Shown: positions 30,886 through 41,763, counted from the stretch's first letter. The stretch is DNA of 64,000 nt from Prochlorococcus sp. AG-402-K10 (GCA_003216835.1 QCIF01000001.1:186001-250000), one strand, 5' to 3'. The notes: generated from the sequence alone by a model not told the origin. Numbers and translations: made by a program.

Positions 30886-32424
30886 ATGAATTTAGAAACT
30901 TTTCCTTGGTTATCATCTATTGTTTTATTACCTTTAATTGGGGCACTAATAATGCCTTTCTTAAGTTCAAAGGAAGGAGAAGATAATACGCTACCAAGAA
31001 ATATCTCGTTAAGTTTTTTATTTATAGATTTTTTACTAATTATTGGAGTACTTTTTCAAAAATTTGACACGTCAAATAGTTCTATACAACTTGTCGAAAG
31101 AATTACTTGGCTACCTCAAATAGGTTTAGAATGGTCTCTTGGGGTAGATGGATTATCAGCCCCTTTAGTAGCTTTAAGTGGATTAATTACATTTCTATCT
31201 GCTTTCGCGAGTTGGAAAATAAAGAAAAAATCTAATTTATATTTTGCTCTATTATTAGTTCAGGCATCAGCTCAGGCTTTAGTTTTTCTTTCACAAGATT
31301 TCTTATTATTTTTCTTAGCTTGGGAGTTAGAACTAGTTCCAGTTTATCTTCTTATAGCGATATGGGGAGGGAAGAAAAAATTATATGCAGCTACAAAATT
31401 CATTTTATATACCGCTTTAGCTTCTTTACTTATACTTATAAGCGGGCTTGCACTTGCATTGAGTGGTGATACCTTTACTTTAAATCTAAGCGAAATAACA
31501 CAAAAACATGTCACAGGTAGTCTGGCATTATTATCTTATTTAGGTTTTCTAATAGGTTTTGGGGTTAAGCTCCCAATCTTCCCCTTACATACATGGTTAC
31601 CAGATGCTCATGGAGAGGCTAATGCACCTGTTTCCATGTTATTGGCTGGAATACTATTAAAAATGGGAGGTTATGCTCTTCTAAGATTCAACGTTCAAAT
31701 ATTACCTGAAGTACATTTAAAAATTGCGCCTGCTTTAATAATTCTTGGAATCATAAATATAATTTACGGAGCATTAAACGCATTCGCACAAGATAACGTT
31801 AAAAGAAGAATTGCATGCAGTTCAGTTAGTCATATGGGATTCGTACTTTTGGGTATAGGAGCAGTTGATGCTTTAGGTATTAGCGGTGCAATGCTACAAA
31901 TGATTAGTCATGGACTCATTGCTGCAGCAATGTTCTTCGTAACTGGCTCTTTCTATGAGAGAACGAATACGCTATCAATTCCTAATATGGGTGGTTTAGC
32001 AAAAGTCTTACCAATAACATTTGCTTTTTTCCTCGCAAGTTCATTAGCTTCTCTAGCATTACCTGGTATGAGTGGTTTTATAAGTGAAATTACTATTTTT
32101 TTAGGCATCACAAGTCAAGACGGCTTTAGCTCACTCTTTAGATCTATAACGATTCTAATTGCTGCTATAGGTCTTGTATTAACCCCTATTTACCTATTAT
32201 CAATGTGTAGAAGAGTATTTTTTGGGCCTAGAATACCAGCTCTGGCTACTGTAAAAGAAATGAATAGTAGAGAATTGACAATAGGATTGAGTTTGTTATT
32301 GCCTACTTTAATAATAGGTTTTTGGCCAAAGGTTGCAATAAATCTCTATGAATCTTCAACAAATGCTCTCAGTGATCAATTAACGTTAGTTAAATTAGTT
32401 GGTTTAATTTCTAACGTCAGTTAA
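30886..32424 (+). CDS. ndhD: NAD(P)H-quinone oxidoreductase chain 4
   Basis: Proton-pumping membrane subunit of NDH-1, working in respiration and cyclic electron flow around photosystem I in the thylakoid. The 512-residue protein has about 14 hydrophobic segments. Hallmarks are [33 protein letters not shown] lumenal/channel segment near 225-245, and [12 protein letters not shown]. The ATG start lies 79 bases after thrB. NdhD paralogues (respiratory NdhD1/2 or CO2-uptake NdhD3/4) are not easily told apart by eye. The lack of nearby ndhF or chp genes argues weakly for the respiratory type. Confidence 0.93.
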   Translation: MNLETFPWLSSIVLLPLIGALIMPFLSSKEGEDNTLPRNISLSFLFIDFLLIIGVLFQKFDTSNSSIQLVERITWLPQIGLEWSLGVDGLSAPLVALSGLITFLSAFASWKIKKKSNLYFALLLVQASAQALVFLSQDFLLFFLAWELELVPVYLLIAIWGGKKKLYAATKFILYTALASLLILISGLALALSGDTFTLNLSEITQKHVTGSLALLSYLGFLIGFGVKLPIFPLHTWLPDAHGEANAPVSMLLAGILLKMGGYALLRFNVQILPEVHLKIAPALIILGIINIIYGALNAFAQDNVKRRIACSSVSHMGFVLLGIGAVDALGISGAMLQMISHGLIAAAMFFVTGSFYERTNTLSIPNMGGLAKVLPITFAFFLASSLASLALPGMSGFISEITIFLGITSQDGFSSLFRSITILIAAIGLVLTPIYLLSMCRRVFFGPRIPALATVKEMNSRELTIGLSLLLPTLIIGFWPKVAINLYESSTNALSDQLTLVKLVGLISNVS

Positions 32425-32441
32425 TTTTTATAGTAAAACAA

Positions 32442-34532
32442 ATGGCAACCTCAATTTTTAAATTTGGAGAACTACCAAACTTTAAAAACTTTACCCCTGA
32501 GAATATCAATAAAGAATTTCCAAGTGTACTAGAGAAAATAAATTTAGATTTTAAAAATATAGAAACCTTTCTATCTAATTATGTAAACGAAAAACAATTA
32601 GACTGGGGAAAAGTAATAAATCCATTAAATGAAGTCAATGAAGTTCTTAGGTGGAGTTGGGGAGTTATAAGTCATCTAAATGCTGTAAATAATTCAGATA
32701 GTTTCAGAGAAATTTACTCTAAATTTTTACCAGAGGTTATTAGTTTAGGGAATAAGTTTGGACAGAGTAAAATTATTTATAATGCTTTGGTAAAGCTTAA
32801 AAAAACAAATAATTTTGATCGAATAAAAAATAGAATTTTAGATAAAGAAATTCTGGAAATGGATCATAGTGGAATTTCATTAGAAAAAAATATTCAAAAT
32901 GAATTTAATATTATCTCTGAGAAGTTAGGCGAACTATCAACAAGTTTCAGCAATAATGTCCTTGATGCGACGAATTCATGGTATTTAATTTTAAATAATA
33001 AATCGCAAGTGGATGGTCTTCCAGAGAGAGTATTGGAATTAATGTCAATTTCTGCCAATAATCACTTAAAGAAAGAGGGAGATGCTGATTTAGAAAATGG
33101 TCCTTGGAAATTAAGTCTAGATATTCCAACTTATACGGCTTTTATGACATATGCCAAAGATCGTAGCCTTAGAGAAAAACTATATAAGTCTTTTGTGGGT
33201 AGAGCTTCTCAAGGAAAAGAAAATAACTCTCAAATAATTGAGGAGATCTTATCACTTAGAACTAAACAAGCACACCTTCTTGGTTATAAAAGTTGGGCAG
33301 ACTTAAGTTTGTCAACAAAAATGGCTAAAGAAATTAAACAAGTTGAAAAGCTTTTAGAAGAATTACGAAAGCCTGCATTTAAAACGGCCACAAATGAATT
33401 GAAAATACTTGATAAGTTTTCGAAAGAAAATGGATTTCCAAAATCTGAGGAACTTAAACCTTGGGATATTAGTTATTATTCGGAGCTACTTAGGAAGGAA
33501 AAGCTTAATTTAGATCAGGAATCATTGAGACCATGGTTCCCACTTAATGATGTTTTAGAAGGTTTATTTAATCTAAGTGAAAAGCTATTTGAAATTAAAG
33601 TAGTTCAAGCAAATAATGAAGCACCTGTATGGAATGATGACGTTTTGTTCTTTAATATCCTTAATAAAGAAGATAAGAAAATAGCTTCATTTTACCTTGA
33701 CCCATACTCACGCCCTGAGTCAAAGCGAGGAGGAGCATGGATGGATGAATGCCTGAATAAAAATACTTTTGGTCAAAATACATTACCCGTTGCTTATCTA
33801 ATTTGTAATCAAACTCCACCATCCAAAGACAAACCAAGTTTGATGAGTTTTGACGAAGTTCAAACACTTTTCCATGAATTTGGACACGGTCTACAACATA
33901 TGCTCACAACGATAAATCTTCCGCAAGCAGCAGGAATTAATAATGTTGAATGGGATGCAGTTGAACTTCCAAGTCAATTTATGGAAAACTGGTGTTTCCA
34001 TAAAAATACACTATTAAATATTGCAAAGCATTATAAAACCAGAGAAAGATTATCTGATGAGAATTTTGAGAAACTTGTAAAGAATAGAACTTTTAATTCT
34101 GGGATAGCGACACTTAGACAATTACATTTTGCGATTACAGATCTAAGGCTACATAGCAATCTTGATAGTAACCAAGGTAAAACTTCAGATGAGATTAGGA
34201 GAGAAATTGCCAAACAAACTACAGTAATTTATCCTATCCAAGAAGATCAATTCCTCTGCTGTTTTAGTCATATTTTTGCAGGAGGTTATTCTGCAGGATA
34301 TTACTCTTATAAATGGGCAGAAGTTCTAAGTGCTGATGCCTTTTCTATGTTTGAGGAGGCCAACCTAGAAAATAGTAACGACATTAAATTAATCGGGAAA
34401 AAATTTAAAGACACCATCCTTAGTCTTGGAGGAAGTTTATCTGCTTTAGAAATATTTAAATTGTTTCGAGGAAGAGAACCAAAAACTGAATCCTTAATAA
34501 GGCAACTAGGTCTATCTGACTCTAAATCATAA
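32442..34532 (+). CDS. M3-family oligopeptidase (oligopeptidase A-like)
   Basis: Cytoplasmic zinc peptidase of family M3 that degrades short peptides, including cleaved signal peptides. The zinc motif HEFGH is at 478-482 within TLFHEFGHGLQHM, and the third ligand is E508 in AVELPSQF. The Gly/Tyr-rich AGGYSAGYYSYKW loop for substrate contact follows near 608. Length 696 is typical. ATG start, 17 bases after ndhD. Its 3' end overlaps the convergent lipase-like gene by 11 bases. Often named prlC; that name would be by similarity. Confidence 0.95.
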   Translation: MATSIFKFGELPNFKNFTPENINKEFPSVLEKINLDFKNIETFLSNYVNEKQLDWGKVINPLNEVNEVLRWSWGVISHLNAVNNSDSFREIYSKFLPEVISLGNKFGQSKIIYNALVKLKKTNNFDRIKNRILDKEILEMDHSGISLEKNIQNEFNIISEKLGELSTSFSNNVLDATNSWYLILNNKSQVDGLPERVLELMSISANNHLKKEGDADLENGPWKLSLDIPTYTAFMTYAKDRSLREKLYKSFVGRASQGKENNSQIIEEILSLRTKQAHLLGYKSWADLSLSTKMAKEIKQVEKLLEELRKPAFKTATNELKILDKFSKENGFPKSEELKPWDISYYSELLRKEKLNLDQESLRPWFPLNDVLEGLFNLSEKLFEIKVVQANNEAPVWNDDVLFFNILNKEDKKIASFYLDPYSRPESKRGGAWMDECLNKNTFGQNTLPVAYLICNQTPPSKDKPSLMSFDEVQTLFHEFGHGLQHMLTTINLPQAAGINNVEWDAVELPSQFMENWCFHKNTLLNIAKHYKTRERLSDENFEKLVKNRTFNSGIATLRQLHFAITDLRLHSNLDSNQGKTSDEIRREIAKQTTVIYPIQEDQFLCCFSHIFAGGYSAGYYSYKWAEVLSADAFSMFEEANLENSNDIKLIGKKFKDTILSLGGSLSALEIFKLFRGREPKTESLIRQLGLSDSKS

Positions 34533-35115
34533 GTCTTTCAATTATTCTCTCAACTGCTGCTGGATTTTTCACTAAATTTCTATGTTTAAATATATTTAAT
34601 GATATTTTTTCTCCTACATTCAAATTAGCACGCCAACCTGGGAAAACCATAAGATCCCAATAAGTAAAAAAACTAATGCAATCGATGTCATTAAGAAAAT
34701 AATCGTAGTTAGCGAGATCTCTTAATAAAGAGCTATTTATTTTCATTTCAGATATTCCTTTAAAAGGATATTTAGGAACTAATTGAGATGTAAGTGTTCC
34801 ATTGTGGGGTGAACCTATAGTAATAAATCTTTTAGTCCTTTTATAACCATTAAATTTATTAATCCAATACCTACCAATTATTCCCCCCATTGAGAATCCT
34901 AAAATATCAATTTCTTGTTCCAAACCATATTTCTCTACAATTAATTGATCCATTAAATTAGTTAATTCAACAATTGAAGTCATTCCAAAAGCATGATTAA
35001 GAGTTGGAGCAAAATATTCAACTTCTTTTTCATCAAGTTTTGAACTAATCAAAGAAAATATACTTGAGGTGTTCCAAAGACCATGAATAAGTATTATGGG
35101 ATTTCTGTTTACCAA
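34522..35115 (-). CDS. Alpha/beta hydrolase (lipase-like)
   Basis: A small 197-residue alpha/beta-hydrolase. The opening PIILIHGLWN provides the HG oxyanion strand, and GFSMGG (near 74-79) is the nucleophile elbow. The SPHNGT segment resembles bacterial triacylglycerol lipases. There is no signal peptide. The start is TTG, since HG sits only 11 residues in and no ATG is available. The 3' end overlaps the M3 peptidase gene. It is five bases downstream of folB. The substrate is unknown. Confidence 0.85.
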   Translation of the reverse strand: MVNRNPIILIHGLWNTSSIFSLISSKLDEKEVEYFAPTLNHAFGMTSIVELTNLMDQLIVEKYGLEQEIDILGFSMGGIIGRYWINKFNGYKRTKRFITIGSPHNGTLTSQLVPKYPFKGISEMKINSSLLRDLANYDYFLNDIDCISFFTYWDLMVFPGWRANLNVGEKISLNIFKHRNLVKNPAAVERIIERLMI

Positions 35116-35120
35116 AGCTA

Positions 35121-35483
35121 TTAATTTTTTGCAAAAACCCTTACTATTGAAACCTTCCCATCAAAACCAGTAATTGGAGGTGCACATTTTGTCAAAATAA
35201 GTTTGATTCGATTAATCTGAAATTTTTCATTAATAATTTGAACAATCTCATTTGAATATTTTTCAATTGTAAAACAAGATATTTTCTTTGCTTGATCTTT
35301 TAGAATTTCAACTAATTCTGAATAATTAACTGTTTTTTTAATATCATCATGTTCAGTACAAGCTTTAAAGTCAGTCCATAAAAACAAATCTAAACTAAAA
35401 AGTTGTCCTAATTCCCGTTCTCCCTCTAGCACACCTACTCTAGCCCAAAGTGTAATATTCTCAATTTTTAGAAATGTTTCCAT
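35121..35483 (-). CDS. folB: Dihydroneopterin aldolase
   Basis: Folate-pathway aldolase that splits dihydroneopterin to 6-hydroxymethyldihydropterin. The 120-residue protein shows the family pattern: GVLEGERELGQLFSLDL with glutamate near 20, VNYSELVE, and the C-terminal LTKCAPPITG lysine segment. ATG start, 11 bases after proA. Its neighbours are not folate genes, which is normal for scattered picocyanobacterial genomes. Confidence 0.92.
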   Translation of the reverse strand: METFLKIENITLWARVGVLEGERELGQLFSLDLFLWTDFKACTEHDDIKKTVNYSELVEILKDQAKKISCFTIEKYSNEIVQIINEKFQINRIKLILTKCAPPITGFDGKVSIVRVFAKN

Positions 35484-35494
35484 CTTCTGAATTG

Positions 35495-36805
35495 TTAAAG
35501 ATCTTTATGTGTAAAGACAGCTCTTCCAGAGGAAAAATCATCAACTATATTTCCTTGGCCTTTTAAGAAATATTTATAAGTAACCAACCCCTCTAATCCA
35601 ACAGGTCCTCTTGGAGGAAGCATTTGAGTAGAAATTCCAACTTCAGCTCCAAATCCATATCTAAATCCATCAGCAAATCTTGTAGAACAATTATGAAAAA
35701 CACCTGCACTATCAACCTCATTCATAAATCTATTAGCGGTACTTATATTCTCAGTAATTATTCCGTCTGTATGTTTTGAGCTGAATTTTTGAATGTGAGA
35801 TATTGCTTCATCAAGATCCTCTACAATTTTTACAGATAAAACTAAATCTAGGTATTCAGTTTGCCAATCTTGAAAACTAGCCTCAAACTCTACACCTAAT
35901 TCTACAGATTGCTTGTCACCAATTAATTTAACATCATTAGAATTAAACAAAGGTATAGCTCTTTTAAGGAAACCTGGTGCAATATCTTTGTGAATCAACA
36001 AAGTTTCAATTGCATTACAGGCAGCAGGATATTGAATCTTACTATCCAGAGCGACGGACAAAGCCATATCTATATTTACATCGTTATCTATGAATAAATG
36101 GCAAATCCCATCAGCATGTCCTAATACAGGAATTTTTGTATTCTCCTGAATAAATTGAACCAATTCATTACTTCCTCTCGGAATTATTAAATTAAGATAT
36201 TCATTCAAATTCAACATCGCCATACTATCTTTTCTACTTGTAAGTAAGCAAATTACATTTTCATCAATACCTGATTTTTGTAAGCCCTCCTGCAAAGCTA
36301 AAACTATTGCAGTATTTGTGTAACTTGCTTCACTTCCCCCCTTTAGCATTACTCCATTCCCAGATCTTATTGCTAGAGAACTTATCTGCATAACAGCGTC
36401 AGGTCTAGATTCGAAAATAACTCCTAAAACTCCTATAGGTACTGTTTTTCTTTCTAGAATCAATCCGTTGGAAAGCTCTTTTTTGATTTGAATTTGATTT
36501 ACAGGATCAGATAATTCTCCTACTTTTCTTACTCCCTCAATTGCAGCATTTAGTTTTTCTTTTGATAATTTTAATCTAGAAATCAAAGCCTTTGAGATGT
36601 TTTTTCTTTCTGCTCTTAAATAATCTTCATAATTAGCCTCTAATATTTTTTTAGAGTTTTTTTCTAAATAATCAGCCATCAAATTCAAAGCTTTAATTCT
36701 TATCTTATTTTCAGCCTGACTTATTATTTTTGAAGCAAAACGAATTCTATCGGCCTTTTCCAAAAGATCATTACTTGGTTGAGGTACTTCAAAAATATCA
36801 GCCAT
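35495..36805 (-). CDS. proA: Gamma-glutamyl phosphate reductase
   Basis: NADPH-dependent aldehyde-dehydrogenase-fold enzyme, second step of proline synthesis. The catalytic cysteine is in PAACNAIETLL, the VIFESRPDAV and KGGSEA motifs bind cofactor, and the C-terminal ADGFRYGFGAEVGIST and RGPVGLEGL segments are diagnostic of ProA. Length 436 is slightly longer than in E. coli. ATG start. The TamB-like gene is 65 bases upstream on the same strand. Confidence 0.96.
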   Translation of the reverse strand: MADIFEVPQPSNDLLEKADRIRFASKIISQAENKIRIKALNLMADYLEKNSKKILEANYEDYLRAERKNISKALISRLKLSKEKLNAAIEGVRKVGELSDPVNQIQIKKELSNGLILERKTVPIGVLGVIFESRPDAVMQISSLAIRSGNGVMLKGGSEASYTNTAIVLALQEGLQKSGIDENVICLLTSRKDSMAMLNLNEYLNLIIPRGSNELVQFIQENTKIPVLGHADGICHLFIDNDVNIDMALSVALDSKIQYPAACNAIETLLIHKDIAPGFLKRAIPLFNSNDVKLIGDKQSVELGVEFEASFQDWQTEYLDLVLSVKIVEDLDEAISHIQKFSSKHTDGIITENISTANRFMNEVDSAGVFHNCSTRFADGFRYGFGAEVGISTQMLPPRGPVGLEGLVTYKYFLKGQGNIVDDFSSGRAVFTHKDL

Positions 36806-36870
36806 AATTTTTTTTATTTACTTGTATGATAAATCAAAATAATCATTCTTAACACTAATTTTTTGGGTAA

Positions 36871-39800
36871 TCAATATCTAAAAAATAACTGCACTTCACT
36901 TTTCCAATCCCCATCAGAATCGAAAGAACCTAACAATTCCAAGTTTGGATTAGCTTGAAAAGTCAATATTCCTAATGGTGGCAGATCATCTCTACCAGGA
37001 ATAGTTTGGACAGCAAAGTTTATCTTATCAGTAATATCAAGACCAACTTCTGCAACCCAAGCTTCAGAAGATAATCCTTCATTAGAATTTGTTTCTTCAT
37101 CGTTTTCTATATCTAAATTGTCATTGGAAAAAACATTATTTAGAGAAACATTTTTTAGAGAATCGTTATTTTCTATCAAGGCCGGGTATAAGGACAATTG
37201 AAATCTTCCACTAAATGCATCAGATCTATTAATCTGAGAAATAAATGCTCGATTTATTAAGTTTGCTGAATTACCTCCAATTAAACCAATAATTTGTGAT
37301 CTGTTATAGCTTGGAGTGCTCCTTAATTGGATTCTTTTATTCTCATCCTCAAAAGATAACTGATCTAAAAAGCCTTCATAAGATGCCTCAATTTTTATAA
37401 GTCTTGTATTACCAATTCCAAATGTACCAAAACCACTTGAAGTAGAATCTGCATTTAAATCACCTGAAATATTTGTATCCTGATTATTTTCCCTTATAGG
37501 TATTATTGAATCTGGAACTTTACTGACAAGAGAAAAATTAATAAATGGAACCACACCACTTCTTGATGCAAATAAAATATAATTATCTTTATTTTTATCT
37601 AATTTAAAAGGTGTTGTATATAAATTCGCTCTCCCCTTTTTCAAATAGATCAATCCTCTAGCATTTAAATCTTCACCTACCGCTCCATTGATATTTAAAT
37701 CTAATTTCGTATCTAAATAAGCTTTAATTATGTCAGAGTATTGAAGTCTGAAATCTGGACCAAGTTTTAATTGAAGATTATTAAAGCTTAGACTTTCAAA
37801 AAAACTAGGCAAAGTTTCTCCTAAAAGGACTGAATTCAAAATTGTTTCGTTTGAGATTATTTCAATATTTTTATCATTTTCCCAATAGAGTTCTGGCCAA
37901 TTTTTTTTATCTTTTTTATCTTTTTTATTATTATTTGTTTTATTAGTATTTGTACTATTAAAATTAATAAAACCATTATTAAGAGCCAAGTTACCCCCTA
38001 AAACAGGTTTTGCAAATGATCCAGTTATATCTATATTGGAATCTACTAAAGAATTTATATTATTAGTCTTTATATTAAATTTTTTTGCTATTAAACTAAT
38101 ATCATTTTTACTAGATTCACTTTTTTCATGAAAAGGTAAAGTCCCTTTTAAAAAAATATTGCCAGCATCTTCTCCTGATGCTCTAAGATGCTTAACTTCT
38201 ACATAATCAAAGTCAAAAATTATTAAGCTATTAATATTTTTAAGTATATTATTATAAATATCAATTTCTGAATCCTTAATCACTATAAATCCATTTAATA
38301 TAGGTTTATTTGTAGTCCCTTTCATTATCATTCTGAAATTAATATCTCCTTCTTTAAAAGTAAAATAATCATCAGACAAGATGTCAATTAGCTCAATAAA
38401 TTTACTATTTCCAATTAATCGTAAATCTAAATCATCTTTTTTATTAAGAGGAATTGATCCTGCAATATTAATAGGTATTATTGATTCATTTAATAGCAGA
38501 GAAAAATCAATCTCAAAAATTGAATTATTATATTCAATTTTTCCTTTATCAAATAATATCTGATTATTTTTTATAGATGTATTATTAGAATATATATCAC
38601 TCAAAAAAGATTTTGAATCTAAGTCATAAAATAAATTCATATCCAAATTACCTTGGAAATCTTTTGGATCATCTAAAAAAATATTTGCTACTTTTAGTGG
38701 TAATTTTTTAATTTCTAAATTCCCTTTACCTTTTAATATTCCACCTTCCAAGTAAACAGAAAATTCTTCTTTATTATTAAATTTGCTTGAATCATTAGAT
38801 AAATCTAGATAACCATTTAATTTAGTTTTTAATTTGTAATTTGGTGGGCTATCACCTTCTACAGTTAATTCTGCATCATATCTACTAACAAATTTACTTA
38901 AATATTTTTTCAAGTTATATTTATCTTCCAAAACATTATTCTTATCAAGAAAATCATCAATGAATTTAATCTTTTCTTTAAATGTCATATCATTTTTACT
39001 TATTTCCAAATCTTTTAAAAAGTTAGATTTACTAATTGGTATAGTTTTCTTATTATCAAAATTAAAAATATCAAATGCTGTTAATATGGACCATTTGGTA
39101 CTTATATTATTAAAATTCGCATCGAAAACCTTATTTTTATTAGGATTATATTCAACTTCAATCATTCCTCCATCAATAGGATATAAAGATGAGTTAACAT
39201 AAAAAGACTTATCTTTAAAAGTAAAATCAAATAATGAATTAGCAAGCTTAATATTTCTATATTTGCCTAAACTCCATGCTAATCTACCATCCAAATAAGA
39301 TTGCTTATCAGCAATGAATCCTGAACCATTTATAATTCCACTAATTCTATCGAATTGATTATTACTAAAAGAAACCTCAAGTTCATCAAGAGGAAAATTA
39401 TTAGCATTCCAAGCATATCTATTATCAACTTTAGATATTTTTAAGCTTCCTTTATTAGAATTAAAAACTCTACTAAAAATTAGATTTTCTAATCTAATTT
39501 TAGAATCAAATTTAATTGAGAGGAATGAAGGTATTGGAGAATATCTGTTCTTCATATTTAATAAATAATTATTTTTTTGATTTTTAATCTCACCTTCCCA
39601 TGATTCTCTTATTCTTATCCCTTTATAATGAGGATAATCAAGATTAAAATTTATCAAAATATCAGGATTATTTATTTTTCCTTTTAATTCTCCTTTCGCT
39701 GTAACAAAGCCTCTTATTTTTTCTCTACGAAAAATATTTAAATTAGATAATTGAGTTCTATTTAAAACAAAGCTGGAATTAATATCTCCAAAATTTAAAC

Positions 39801-40839
39801 CTTTTTTATCAAACCAATAGGGGATATTTCCTGATAATAGAATGTCTGGATTTAAACTATTTAAATATCCAATACTTCCTTTTATTTCTATATTATTTAT
39901 ATTTTTATTTAATGGGATTTTGAGATTAAGATCTGAGTTTAAAGTTCCATAGTTAAGATTTTCAGTATTAGCTTTTAAATGATTTTCTTTACAGATAAAC
40001 TTTAGAGAATCTGAATTTATATTCTCTGCAAAATCAGAGGGTTTTACAATTAATCTATTTAAAGAAAATTTTCCTTTACAAAATGTTTTAGATTGTGATT
40101 TTAAAAATCTGAAATTAGATTTAAATTTACCTTTGTTTACTAAAAATTTTCTCGTTCCAATATTATATTCTGAGCTATCTAGATTAACCCCTTTAGAAAA
40201 TACCTTAAACCTTAAAAAGTCTTGATTTAAATTTGTATTTAATTTTAATTTTAATTTCCCTTTCCCTTTCCCTTCAAAGCTTGATATGAGGTTTCCAATA
40301 ATTTGGCTTTTATAAGACTTGAAGATAATATCACCCTTTACTTTAGTTTCTACCCCTACATCTTTTAATTTCAAACTAACATATTGAGGTAAGTTAAAAT
40401 TTAAGTCATAATTTGTCTTTGAGTTATTATTATTTTGTTTATTTGTATAAGATTTGCCCTTTTTAAAGAAATCTTTATGAACATTAATTTCAGTATTTTC
40501 AGGTTTTATTTTTATAATCCATTTTTGACTTAAAAATGATTTTAAAGGCATAATACCTACATAAACATTTCTCGCTTTAATTTCAGAATCTATAATTTTC
40601 TTATCAATTATTTTCGTATTAGCCAAAGAAATACCTAGCCACCTAATGCCGGAATAATTACCTAAATCAACTTTTTTATTTACAAATTTTTCTATCCTCT
40701 CTTCTAATTTTAATTTCTTAGAATTATAAGTTTGTTTTAACAACTTATTTAATAAAACAGTGCCTACAAATCCTAGGGACAAAATAGACCCTAGTAAAAG
40801 AAGTTTTGTATATAAATTAAATGATCTATTTTTTTTCAA
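36871..40839 (-). CDS. TamB-like (DUF490) outer-envelope translocation/lipid-transfer protein
   Basis: A 1322-residue envelope protein with one N-terminal membrane segment (about 11-30) and a long, repetitive beta-rich body, the pattern of TamB/AsmA-like bridge proteins. In the family these span the periplasm and help insert outer-membrane proteins or move lipids. The C-terminal 350 residues carry the DUF490-like part (GLIYLKKGRANLYTTPF), and the chain ends in FFRY. A Lys/Asn/Asp-rich linker near 960-980 is encoded by a short 9-bp repeat. The start is TTG. It is divergent from ycf51 across about 60 bases. Confidence 0.85.
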   Translation of the reverse strand: MKKNRSFNLYTKLLLLGSILSLGFVGTVLLNKLLKQTYNSKKLKLEERIEKFVNKKVDLGNYSGIRWLGISLANTKIIDKKIIDSEIKARNVYVGIMPLKSFLSQKWIIKIKPENTEINVHKDFFKKGKSYTNKQNNNNSKTNYDLNFNLPQYVSLKLKDVGVETKVKGDIIFKSYKSQIIGNLISSFEGKGKGKLKLKLNTNLNQDFLRFKVFSKGVNLDSSEYNIGTRKFLVNKGKFKSNFRFLKSQSKTFCKGKFSLNRLIVKPSDFAENINSDSLKFICKENHLKANTENLNYGTLNSDLNLKIPLNKNINNIEIKGSIGYLNSLNPDILLSGNIPYWFDKKGLNFGDINSSFVLNRTQLSNLNIFRREKIRGFVTAKGELKGKINNPDILINFNLDYPHYKGIRIRESWEGEIKNQKNNYLLNMKNRYSPIPSFLSIKFDSKIRLENLIFSRVFNSNKGSLKISKVDNRYAWNANNFPLDELEVSFSNNQFDRISGIINGSGFIADKQSYLDGRLAWSLGKYRNIKLANSLFDFTFKDKSFYVNSSLYPIDGGMIEVEYNPNKNKVFDANFNNISTKWSILTAFDIFNFDNKKTIPISKSNFLKDLEISKNDMTFKEKIKFIDDFLDKNNVLEDKYNLKKYLSKFVSRYDAELTVEGDSPPNYKLKTKLNGYLDLSNDSSKFNNKEEFSVYLEGGILKGKGNLEIKKLPLKVANIFLDDPKDFQGNLDMNLFYDLDSKSFLSDIYSNNTSIKNNQILFDKGKIEYNNSIFEIDFSLLLNESIIPINIAGSIPLNKKDDLDLRLIGNSKFIELIDILSDDYFTFKEGDINFRMIMKGTTNKPILNGFIVIKDSEIDIYNNILKNINSLIIFDFDYVEVKHLRASGEDAGNIFLKGTLPFHEKSESSKNDISLIAKKFNIKTNNINSLVDSNIDITGSFAKPVLGGNLALNNGFINFNSTNTNKTNNNKKDKKDKKNWPELYWENDKNIEIISNETILNSVLLGETLPSFFESLSFNNLQLKLGPDFRLQYSDIIKAYLDTKLDLNINGAVGEDLNARGLIYLKKGRANLYTTPFKLDKNKDNYILFASRSGVVPFINFSLVSKVPDSIIPIRENNQDTNISGDLNADSTSSGFGTFGIGNTRLIKIEASYEGFLDQLSFEDENKRIQLRSTPSYNRSQIIGLIGGNSANLINRAFISQINRSDAFSGRFQLSLYPALIENNDSLKNVSLNNVFSNDNLDIENDEETNSNEGLSSEAWVAEVGLDITDKINFAVQTIPGRDDLPPLGILTFQANPNLELLGSFDSDGDWKSEVQLFFRY

Positions 40840-40902
40840 GTTAGAACCAAAATAGAGTAGGCTTACAAAATATAAGAAATTAATTAGGACAAAGCCAGTA
40901 AA

Positions 40903-41346
40903 ATGTCTTTTTTTGAACTATTAGAAAATACTCCAAAAATTTTTGGGTTTTTAGGAATATTTCTCTTGCTTGTCACTATAGTTGCTTTTATTTTTAATTT
41001 TAGTTTTAAATTTAGGATAATAGGAGCAACTATATTCTCATTGTTACTTTCTTTAAGTAGCTGGGCATTTATTCAAAGTTACAGCGAAAAAGTAGTAGTA
41101 GAGGGGGCGAGATATGTTCCAATTGTTTATGATAATGGCTTTGATCTAGTTATTGCAAAAGCTGAAGATGAATTCCCAGAAGAAGCCATCAAACCAACTT
41201 TACAGCAATTATCAGATAATCTGAGGAAAGGAAGTAGGTCAGGTGCAAATGTAAAAATAAAACTAAGAAAACTTGAGAAAATTTCAGATGAGATAAGTAA
41301 ACCCGTAGTAATTGGAGAAACCCAGAAAATTATAAGTATGAATTGA
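40903..41346 (+). CDS. Ycf51-like protein (DUF2518)
   Basis: A 147-residue cyanobacterial/plastid conserved protein. Two hydrophobic segments (about 14-32 and 36-53) are followed by VEGARYVPIVYDNG, which fits Ycf51. Its function is unknown. ATG start. It is divergent from the TamB-like gene, an arrangement I recall as common among picocyanobacteria. The next gene follows nine bases later on the same strand. Confidence 0.75.
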   Translation: MSFFELLENTPKIFGFLGIFLLLVTIVAFIFNFSFKFRIIGATIFSLLLSLSSWAFIQSYSEKVVVEGARYVPIVYDNGFDLVIAKAEDEFPEEAIKPTLQQLSDNLRKGSRSGANVKIKLRKLEKISDEISKPVVIGETQKIISMN

Positions 41347-41355
41347 TTTTAATAA

Positions 41356-41763
41356 ATGGAAATTAAAACCTTTTTAGATTCTTTACCTCTAAATTTCAGA
41401 CATGAGAAAACTTTCTTAATTCAATACAAGTCAATAGATTTTGAGAAATTAACTACTCTCACAGATTTGGAAATAAACAAAATTCAGATCATATCTCCAC
41501 TATGTACATTAAATAATTTAAAAAAAATAAGAGCTATTGCTATTTTTAAAAAAGAAATTGAAATCCCACCTCCAGCGGCATATTTACTTTTACATTGCGG
41601 AGTAGGTTCAGTAAAAGCATTATCAAGATTAAAACCTTATGAGCTGGAACAGAAAATTAGAAGATTAGAAAGAAGTCTTAGAATTAAAACCGAGACAAAT
41701 ATAAACTTATCTATTTTAAAAAATTGGATTAAAAGATCTCACCAAAGCTATAATTCTATTTAA
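41356..41763 (+). CDS. Conserved hypothetical with helix-hairpin-helix-like core (DUF4332-like)
   Basis: A 135-residue protein. Residues about 70-105 (PPAAYLLLHCGVGSVKALSRL) resemble a helix-hairpin-helix unit of the DUF4332 kind, which may bind nucleic acid or protein. There is no signal or membrane segment, and the C terminus is basic. ATG start. It is nine bases downstream of ycf51. A weak hairpin-like stretch follows the stop but does not meet the standard for a terminator. Function unknown. Confidence 0.6.
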   Translation: MEIKTFLDSLPLNFRHEKTFLIQYKSIDFEKLTTLTDLEINKIQIISPLCTLNNLKKIRAIAIFKKEIEIPPPAAYLLLHCGVGSVKALSRLKPYELEQKIRRLERSLRIKTETNINLSILKNWIKRSHQSYNSI

